From assembly GCA_963753725.1 (NCBI GenBank), contig CAVWDI010000010.1, positions 682,001 through 746,000 of the forward strand: a DNA stretch of 64,000 nucleotides, given 5' to 3'. The first letter of the stretch is position 1. Each line of letters opens with the position of its first letter. Made by a program: the position numbers and the translations under genes. Under the pieces are notes generated by a model. That model saw nothing but the letters and a program-made list of their open reading frames with translations, was not told the DNA's origin and did not search any database. Shown piece after piece: positions 57,117-64,000 of the stretch. Source of the stretch: CAVWDI01 sp963753725 (GTDB taxonomy: Bacteria > Chloroflexota > Anaerolineae > Anaerolineales > UBA4823).

Positions 57117-57230
57117 GCCTGTCAGGTTTTTAATATGCTTCACAGTTGCGACTACATTCCTTTTAAATTGCCCTGTTTCAGTATACTGTGAACCTCGGCA
57201 GTCTGTTCCGACGGAGAGCTTCTACTTTTA
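57117..57230 (-). pseudogene. MDR 3'-end relic B
   Basis: The DNA, including the 3' flank CCTGTCAGG, aligns with the end of MDR copy 1. In the minus frame YTETGQFKRNVVATVKH corresponds to YVETGAKKGNLVITVEH. Upstream coding sequence is gone. Confidence 0.6.
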
Positions 57231-57326
57231 TCCGATATCGTCCTGGAAGTATGTTTGACTGCATATTATAGTTGAAGAACTCTGATGTAAATCCCGCGTA
57301 TTTGTCGGGAGCGCTGCGCAGCATGC

Positions 57327-57367
57327 CTGCGGCGAAGCGAAGAGTCTAGATTTTTCACTTCGTTCAG
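57327..57367. repeat. degenerate REP-like half element
   Basis: GCGGCGAAGCGAAGAGTCTAG followed by TTCACTTCGTTCAG recalls the arms of the element at 23683. It is a weaker inverted repeat in the gap before the phosphoesterase gene; the rest of 57231-57457 shows no gene. Confidence 0.35.
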
Positions 57368-57457
57368 TATATAAATATGGATATTCCCGACAGTCTCTCT
57401 CAAATAACGAGAATTCGTGGGTCCGTTAAAAAAAGTTATAATTATCAGCCATGCAGT

Positions 57458-58882
57458 ATGAGATTTATTATGTATATTGGTAAATTTTTCTTCAAACGAC
57501 CGGAGATCCTCTTAACCGTGATCCTGGCAGCAGTTCTGTCGGGGTGCAGCCTGGCGTCGAATACCGTATCGCAAAGTACGCCGGCTGCCATCCTGGAAGC
57601 AGGCGCTGCGCAAAATACAATCGTGCGCACTCCCCAGCCGCAGGATTCGCAAGAAGTAGAGGTTTTTACTAATACAGTCACGGCCACTCCTGAAGTGCCA
57701 ACCGCGCTGCCCTCGCCGGGTGTGGATTATCTTTCAATCGAATACCCGCCCAGCGAGATCGAATATGTGATCCCATTAACCGTACGGCATGTCGGAGCTG
57801 ACCGGGCTTCTTTGTTCTTTGAGCTTGACCAGCCGGCGCAAGGACAATTGATATACCGTCCTCAATCCCCCGAGCTTTCTTATGGGGGACAGGTACCCAT
57901 TGATCCAACCCAGACCCGCCACATGATCGACCTGGATGGATTGGCGCCAGACAAAGAATATGTTGCGCTGGTGCTGCTGGGTAGGGAGACTGAGTCGGGC
58001 AGTTTCAAACAACCGACATTTGATGGTGAAACATGGGGCGCAGTAAATTTCAACACCCAGGGAGAACTACCCTTGCGCATAGGCGTTCTGGGTGACGCCA
58101 GTTTCGGGGACGAAGCCACCACACAGCTGGTGCAGCTGATGGCGGGTATGGACCTTGATTTTGTGATTCACACCGGTGATGTGGTTTACGAGACCGACAA
58201 CTCGGACATGGTCTCTTCATATGTGGAGAAGTTCTACAAACCGTTTTCCCCACTGCTGCATAAGGGGCCGGTTTATACCGTGATGGGCAACCACGATTAT
58301 GACGCTTCCGTGCAGTATGATGGAGCGCCGTTTTACGATTACGCCTTTCCTCCCTTTGAAGACCCAACCTTCGAATATCCGCCAGAACGGCGCGGCAACC
58401 AGTTCTACGCCCACACAATGGGGGACATCCAGTTCCTGTTTCTCGATTCGCAGGCAATTTTCGGCGAGGGGGGCCGGGCGGAGCAGGATGCCTGGATGAA
58501 AGAACGACTGGCTGATCCAAGATTCAGAGTGACCATCCCGATCTTCCATGTTAGCCCCTACAGCAGCAGTATCGTGCATCCGGATGACGGTACGCCGGTG
58601 CGCCAGTCCTGGAATTACCTGTTTGAGGAGGCGAACGTACCGCTGGTGTTCTCGGGACATTTCCACCACTACGAGCGCTTGAGCGCCAATGATATTACCT
58701 ATATCGTAAGCGGCGGGGGTTCTTCCACACTGTATGCTGAAGGGGCTCGTCTGCCGGAAAGCCACATCTTTGCGGCGCGCACGCATTTTGTGCTGCTGGA
58801 GATTTACCAGGACCGTATTGAGTTAAAAGCGATATCGAAGGAGGGGGACACCTTCGACCAGGCGACGATCCCTCTAAATTGA
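57458..58882 (+). CDS. metallophosphoesterase lipoprotein (purple acid phosphatase-like)
   Basis: An exported phosphoesterase of about 474 aa. Lipoprotein signal with lipobox VLSGC, Ser/Thr/Pro-rich linker, fibronectin-like N-terminal domain (about 90-200), then the calcineurin-like core: GVLGDASFGD, IHTGDVVYE, MGNHDYD and SGHFHHYER. The metal-ligand set is complete. The start is uncertain (ATG 57377, 57458 or 57470); 57458 keeps a standard signal peptide. It probably acts outside the membrane on phosphate monoesters. Confidence 0.85.
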   Translation: MRFIMYIGKFFFKRPEILLTVILAAVLSGCSLASNTVSQSTPAAILEAGAAQNTIVRTPQPQDSQEVEVFTNTVTATPEVPTALPSPGVDYLSIEYPPSEIEYVIPLTVRHVGADRASLFFELDQPAQGQLIYRPQSPELSYGGQVPIDPTQTRHMIDLDGLAPDKEYVALVLLGRETESGSFKQPTFDGETWGAVNFNTQGELPLRIGVLGDASFGDEATTQLVQLMAGMDLDFVIHTGDVVYETDNSDMVSSYVEKFYKPFSPLLHKGPVYTVMGNHDYDASVQYDGAPFYDYAFPPFEDPTFEYPPERRGNQFYAHTMGDIQFLFLDSQAIFGEGGRAEQDAWMKERLADPRFRVTIPIFHVSPYSSSIVHPDDGTPVRQSWNYLFEEANVPLVFSGHFHHYERLSANDITYIVSGGGSSTLYAEGARLPESHIFAARTHFVLLEIYQDRIELKAISKEGDTFDQATIPLN

Positions 58883-58916
58883 GTTTGTTTTTGGTGACAT
58901 AAGTATAATTACTCTT

Positions 58917-61259
58917 ATGGACTACGAAATTATCACAGTTCTGCTGATCTTGGCAGGCGCGGTACTGCTGTTCATCACGGAATGGATCCGGGTGGACGTT
59001 GTGGCGCTGATGGTGCTGGTCAGCTTGACGTTAACAGGTGTGGTGACGCCGTTTGAAGCCCTGTCGGGTTTCAGCAATATGTCCGTGATCACCGTGTGGG
59101 CCATGCTGATCCTGAGCGCGGCGCTGACTAAATCAGGTGTGGCGCAGTTCGTGGGCGGGAAGGTGTTTAAAATTGCAGGAAACGATCAAGTGCGCCTGAT
59201 CCTGGTTATCATGATAACTGCAGGCTTGCTGTCGGGTATTATGAACAATATCGCTGTGGCGGCCTTCATGCTGCCGGTTGTGATTGATATGTCCAACCGG
59301 ACGAGGATCCGCGTTCGAAACTGTTGATCCCGCTGGCCTTTGCCTGCCTTATGGGAGGCTTAACCACACTGATCGGGACACCTTCCAATATCCTGATCAG
59401 TGAATCTCTGTTTGCATACGGGTTAAAACCATTCCAGATGTTCGATTATACTCCCGCTGGCGCGGCTGTACTTGCGGCAGGGACCTGTTTTGTGGTCTTG
59501 ATCGGATATAAGATGCTTCCTTCCAGGAATATTCTGAGCGGGAGCCGTAAAGCAGAAGATGTAAATTCAAGTGAGTTGTTCAGCATCGAAGAACGTATTT
59601 TCATAATCGATTTGGAACCAGGTTCGCCGCTATCGGGGAAGCGGCTGGCGGACAGCCGGTTGAGCGCGCTGTTTGGGATCAATGTTATCGCCATTAACCG
59701 GGCAGGAGAGACAATACTTGCCCCACCGTCCAATGAGATATTGTTGGAGGGGAACCAATTAATTGTCAGCGGCAGGCAGGATGAAATTGAGAAAATCCGG
59801 GGCAAAGACCAATTTATTGTTGGAGAGTCCGGATTATCCGTGCAGAGAATTGTATCGGATGAGGTTCACCTGGCTGAATTGGAAATAACCGCCGGCAGCC
59901 CATACAGTGACCAGACCATCGCGGCGGTAAATTTCAGGCGCAAGTACGGTGTGAATGTGCTGGCCCTGGATCAAGGCGGGGTGATCATAAAATCAAATTT
60001 GCACAGCAGGCAGCTGGGTGAGGGAGATAAAATATTGCTGCAGGGTTCAAAAGACGATTTTGCGAAAATTGAGAATGATGCCGGTACAGCATTGAAAGAA
60101 ATCAGTGTGGCGGATGTCCACCGCATCGACGACCACCTGCTGGCGATACAGGTCCCGCCAGAATCAAGATTAATTGGTGAAGACTTGAAGAGTTCAAGAC
60201 TGGGCGACGCATTTGGGTTAACCGTGCTGGGGATTCAAAGAGAAGGGGCGAGGATGTTTGTACCGCAGCCGGAGGAAGTCATCCGGGAAGAGGATACGTT
60301 ACTGGTGGAAGGGGATCCGGATGAGATCAACACCCTGATCGGATTCCGGGATATATCATTCAACGACGTTCAAGACTACAAGCTGGAAGATTTGGAGGAC
60401 GAGCAGATTGGTTTTGTGGAAGTGATCCTTTCGCCCCGCACCACAATGAATGGAAAAAGCCTACGGCAGGTCAGGTTCCGCGAAAAGTTTGGCGTAACTG
60501 TCACAGCGATCTGGAGGGAGGGGGTACAATACCGGTCAAACTTGAGGGATTTTAAACTCCGCTATGGGGATGCCATGCTGCTTTACGGCACGCGCGAAAA
60601 TTTTAAATTTATTGGCGAGGAACAGGATTTTATCGTACTGACTGCAGCCGCATATGAGACACCTCAGACATCCAAGATGATTACCGCCCTGGCGGTAATG
60701 GGCCTGGTTTTAATACCCGTTATCGCAGGCTGGATACCAATTGCGATCAGCGCGCTGCTGGGCGTAGTGTTGATGATCCTGTTTGGCTGCCTGACCATGG
60801 AGGAAGCATACCGCTCGATAGATTGGCGGGCGGTGTTTTTAATTGCGGGTTTGATCCCCCTGGGGATTGCGCTCGAAGGAAGCGGGGCGGCAGCAGTGCT
60901 GGCGCAGAGTGTGATCTCAATCGTTGGGGGTTATGGCCCAATGGCGATAATGGCTGGATTGTTTATTATGGCTACTGTATTAGCTCAAATTATACCCAAC
61001 CCTGCCGTGGCTTTATTGGTAGCGCCAATCGCATATAACACCGCTGTAAACGCAGGCATATCACCTTACCCGCTGATGATGGCTGTGGCAGTGGCCGCCT
61101 TCAGCCGCTTTCCTGTCCCCGGTAGGACACCCTGCTAACCTGCTGGTGATGGGACCGGGCGGTTATAAGATCGGAGACTTTATAAAGGCTGGTATACCAG
61201 TGCTGCTGGTTGTATTTATCGTGGCGATGATCATCGTGCCGCTGGTGTGGTCGTTCTAA
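58917..61259 (+). CDS. SLC13-family permease with four RCK-C domains, two frameshifts
   Basis: This is a Na+/anion symporter-type (SLC13/DASS, ArsB/CitT-like) permease with N- and C-terminal membrane halves around a soluble core. Motifs: SGIMNNIAVAAFMLPVV and LIGTPSNILIS. The core has four RCK-C-type repeats (about 225-580; e.g. PGSPLSGKRLADSRL, AGSPYSDQTIAAVNF, PPESRLIGEDLKSSRL, PRTTMNGKSLRQVRF). One base is missing near 59309-59311 and one is extra near 61104-61107. Corrected, the frame ends GPGGYKIGDF...VPLVWSF at 61259, about 780 aa. Confidence 0.85.
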
Positions 61260-61364
61260 ATAAAATGTCTTCTTGAATTATTTATCAATTGATGTTATTA
61301 ATTTACTCATGCAACTGTAACGATTAAAATCATTTCTACAAGCTTACCCAAAAAGACAGCAATA

Positions 61365-63152
61365 ATGCAGCCATTGACCCCAGAAATTGCGCTCACCCTC
61401 GGCATCATCCTGATGGCAATCATCTTATTCGCCACCGAGAAGCTACGCGTGGACGTGATCGCCTTATTGGTCCTGCTGGCGGTATCTATCACCGGTCTGG
61501 TCAGCAAGGAAGAGGTCTTCCTGGGATTTGCTAACCCGGCCGTGATCACCATCTGGGCTGTATATATCGTTTCTGGTGGATTGTTCCGCACCGGGATAGC
61601 GGATTCGATCGGTTCTTTAATCCTGCGGCTGTCCGGGGAAAGTGAAGCCAGGCTGATCGTGGTGATCATGCTGGTGTGCGGCGGTATGTCGGCGTTCATG
61701 AATAACGTCGGCGCGGTGGCGGTCTTAATGCCGGCCGTAGTGGCTATCTCCCAAAAGACCAAAATACCGGTCTCGAAACTGCTCATCCCGCTGGCGTTTT
61801 CATCTCTGCTGGGCGGCAAAATGACCCTGATTGGAACGCCAGCCAATATCCTGGCGCAGGGAATATTGGTTGCACGTGGGCTGCCAGCTTTCGGTTTCTT
61901 CGAAATCACGCCCATGGGCGCGATTGTGCTGGCTGCCGGGATTATATACATGGTCTTGATCGGGCGTCACCTGCTGCCCGTGCGGCAGACAGCTGCCGAT
62001 CCGGCGTTGTCAAAGCGCCTAAAGTCATATATCAGCCAGGTTGTGGTCACACCCGAAAGCCCGCTGATCGGGAAAAACCTGTATGAATCCCGGCTTGGTG
62101 CAGACTACAATCTGACAGTGCTTTCCATCATCCGTAATGAGAAAACCTTGCCTAGGGTGCACCGTGATATTTGTTTCGAAGAGGACGATCACCTGATCCT
62201 GGAAGGATCAGCTGAATGTATCCTAGCTTCATCGGAGGAATTAAAATTAACCATTCCGGCGGATCATGAAGTTGATTTTACGGATCTGGGCACAGAACTA
62301 ACATACGTTTTCGAAGCCACCCTGGCGCCGCGTTCAACGTTGGTAGGTCAAACGATGAAGCAGCTCAGGTTTCGCGACCGGTTCGGATTCAGCGCTATTG
62401 CCATCTGGCGCCAGGGAGACGTGATAACGGAGCAGCTGCGCGATATTAAACTTCGTTTTGGCGATTCGCTGCTCTTGAAAGGACCACCGGGAAAGGTGCG
62501 CACGCTGCAGAGCGGCAACGAATTCCTGGTGCTGGAACACCTGGTGGTTGAAAGGAGACGCAGGAACAGGGCGCCGGTGGCGGCCGGGATCATGCTGCTG
62601 GTGATTGCATTGGCGATTTTCAGCGACCTGGGCATCGCCACGGCTATGGTCGCCGGCTCAGTTGCCATGGTGTTGACCGGATGCTTGAGCATGGATGAGG
62701 CCTACAAGAGCATCGATTGGCGCACGGTGTTCCTGGTGGGCGGCATGCTTTCTCTGGGCATCGCCATGGAGAACACCGGGACGGCGCGCTTCCTGGCGGA
62801 CCTGCTGCTGGGTGCTTTGGGGGATTATGGACCGCTGGCGCTGCTGGCCGGCATATACCTGCTGTCCGCGTTGATTACACAGCCCATGTCCAACGCGGCC
62901 GCGGTGGTGCTGATGGTGCCGATCGCGGTAGATACAGCTTTGGGCTTGGGCGTCAACCACCTGACCTTCACCATGGCGGTGGTGATCGGCGCGGCGACCA
63001 GTTTTTTGACCCCGGTGGGGCATAAGGCGAATGTGCTGGTGTTCGGGCCGGGTGGGTATCAATTCTTTGATTATCCCAAGGTGGGATTCCTGCTGACGAT
63101 TGTGTTGTTTGTGGTTTCGATGATCTTTTTGCCGATCATCTGGCCGTTTTAA
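61365..63152 (+). CDS. SLC13-family permease with two RCK-C domains
   Basis: This 595-aa intact paralogue of the preceding gene has MSAFMNNVGAVAVLMPAVVA, LIGTPANILAQG and, in the second half, ITQPMSNAAAVVLMVPIAVD. It carries two RCK-C domains (about 220-300 and 310-395) where the neighbour has four. It probably moves sulfate, phosphate or a carboxylate with Na+ or H+; the substrate is unknown. Confidence 0.9.
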   Translation: MQPLTPEIALTLGIILMAIILFATEKLRVDVIALLVLLAVSITGLVSKEEVFLGFANPAVITIWAVYIVSGGLFRTGIADSIGSLILRLSGESEARLIVVIMLVCGGMSAFMNNVGAVAVLMPAVVAISQKTKIPVSKLLIPLAFSSLLGGKMTLIGTPANILAQGILVARGLPAFGFFEITPMGAIVLAAGIIYMVLIGRHLLPVRQTAADPALSKRLKSYISQVVVTPESPLIGKNLYESRLGADYNLTVLSIIRNEKTLPRVHRDICFEEDDHLILEGSAECILASSEELKLTIPADHEVDFTDLGTELTYVFEATLAPRSTLVGQTMKQLRFRDRFGFSAIAIWRQGDVITEQLRDIKLRFGDSLLLKGPPGKVRTLQSGNEFLVLEHLVVERRRRNRAPVAAGIMLLVIALAIFSDLGIATAMVAGSVAMVLTGCLSMDEAYKSIDWRTVFLVGGMLSLGIAMENTGTARFLADLLLGALGDYGPLALLAGIYLLSALITQPMSNAAAVVLMVPIAVDTALGLGVNHLTFTMAVVIGAATSFLTPVGHKANVLVFGPGGYQFFDYPKVGFLLTIVLFVVSMIFLPIIWPF

Positions 63153-63189
63153 TAATAAAATTTAATCGTTTCGTTTTGTGGGGACATAA

Positions 63190-63570
63190 TCACAAAAAAC
63201 CCGAAAAACCTATGATGAGTTTGTTTACTTTGTGAGGGAAGCAGGATATGTCTCGCTGCGGGGAAACAGCCATTATCCAATTTTTGGAGGGGACCTGATT
63301 TCAAGTGATGGGGTCCGCGTGGGTGAAGATGAGTATTTAGCTCTAGCGAATGAATATCTGGTTGATTTCTCCCCCTCCAAGTTCTGCAGACTGAGCAGGG
63401 AATCATTCGCGGTTGGCTCACTGGCACGCTTCAATAATAATTACGAATCCTTACCTCCCAGGACAAAAGAGGGGGCCGATGTGCTCGGTTTGACACCGGC
63501 CGCACGATCCATGCATTTCTTGCTCGGTGCATTGATCTATCCCCAGAGTGACCTGAAATGTGACCGAGCC
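63190..63570 (+). pseudogene. internal fragment of a [NiFe]-hydrogenase large subunit
   Basis: An open stretch reads TYDEFVYFVREAGYVSLRG, IFGGDLISSDGVRV, and SRESFAVGSLARFNNNYESL, recalling the centre of cytoplasmic (group 3) [NiFe] hydrogenase large subunits (YxVGxLARxNxN). The N-terminal and C-terminal CxxC metal-binding motifs are both absent, and no ribosome binding site is seen. It is a relic truncated at both ends; the rest of the open frame beyond 63570 only shadows the opposite-strand gene. Confidence 0.55.
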
Positions 63571-63571
63571 G

Positions 63572-64000
63572 TTAATCTAAGAGCCCTTCGGCAAAACGCA
63601 AGAAATACTGCACATCATCGAAATTGGTTACCGTCCCAACCGAAATCCGGACAGCGCCGCTGGATTTTCCGTCAAAGCACACCCGGAAGTCGTCCAGGGT
63701 CAGGCGGTTTTCGTGACCGGGCTGGTTGAAACACACATCCAGTTCCTCGCGTGAAATTTCAAGCGCCACTTCACCCGCGCCCGGGTTGCAGAAGCAGCCT
63801 GTACGCAGGGAAATGTTAACCTTGTTAGCGGCTTCTTCGATGTAGCGGTGGTCTATGGGTTGGTCTTTTGCATTAAAAAAGTTGACGGTTACCGCTCCGC
63901 CGCGCGCTTCCGTTGTTATGGGACCGTAAACTCTAACCAGAGGCACCCCGCTGCTGTGTTTCATGGCCGTTAAATTATCGAGCATCCAGCCGGTGAGACA
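63572..64000 (-). CDS. aminotransferase class V-fold protein, C-terminal part (cut by window edge)
   Basis: The last 142 residues of a PLP-dependent class V enzyme (cysteine desulfurase or MoCo-sulfurase-like). NISLRTGCFCNPGAGE contains the Cys of the desulfurase loop, with PLVRVYGP upstream and GAVRISVGTVTNFDDVQYF near the end. It is open to the edge of the window (LTGWMLDNLTAM), so the start and PLP lysine are outside. It might mobilise sulfur for a cofactor. Confidence 0.8.
   Translation of the reverse strand, partial: CLTGWMLDNLTAMKHSSGVPLVRVYGPITTEARGGAVTVNFFNAKDQPIDHRYIEEAANKVNISLRTGCFCNPGAGEVALEISREELDVCFNQPGHENRLTLDDFRVCFDGKSSGAVRISVGTVTNFDDVQYFLRFAEGLLD

Overview
The window looks like a stretch of a bacterial chromosome, most plausibly Chloroflexota (Anaerolineae-like). 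This is inferred from gene content and style: substrate-binding lipoproteins with long Glu/Pro/Ala linkers, a 7TMR-DISM histidine kinase, DUF6325 and SHOCT proteins, GDH/GH13/GH63 sugar genes and a sugar ABC importer without its own ATPase. No rRNA, tRNA, CRISPR array or intact mobile element was seen.

Layout. (1) 22-18123, minus strand: a sugar operon (GH63-type glucosidase, GH13 enzyme, glucose dehydrogenase) preceded by a CoA-disulfide-reductase/rhodanese fusion; small stress-type and membrane proteins; a P2-type ATPase that lacks the usual Ca2+ ligands; polyphosphate kinase 2 with an adjacent 18-residue lysine peptide; a pseudo-receiver; and a NarL-type two-component pair. (2) 18744-38398, plus strand: a long catabolic/transport locus with a DeoR regulator, eIF2B/isomerase-like protein, M29 aminopeptidase, complete peptide ABC importer, tandem SnoaL-like proteins, alpha/beta hydrolase, LLM flavin oxidoreductase, sugar ABC importer, FGGY kinase, UroD-like protein and MtnX-like phosphatase. 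(3) 38453-40652, minus strand: xpt and guaA. (4) 40892-44668, plus strand: ferrous-iron (feo) operon with a DtxR-type regulator, two FeoA, a FeoB split into two genes, and a FeoC-like Cys-rich protein. (5) 44669-49210: a segment bracketed by two copies of the FeoC 3' end, carrying a ClC channel and small genes, with two terminator-containing leaders. (6) 49419-57230, minus strand: four quinone-reductase-like MDR paralogues alternating with small membrane proteins, plus two 3'-end relics. (7) 57458-63152, plus strand: a lipoprotein phosphoesterase and two SLC13 permeases with RCK-C domains. (8) 63190-64000: a [NiFe]-hydrogenase large-subunit relic and the 3' end of a class V aminotransferase-fold gene.

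A warning that affects the whole annotation: at least fourteen genes carry what look like single-base indels, many in homopolymers, and two carry in-frame TGA codons. The damage includes guaA, a normally indispensable gene. Uncorrected sequencing error is the simplest explanation. Such genes are listed here over their full reconstructed span, with the break position given.
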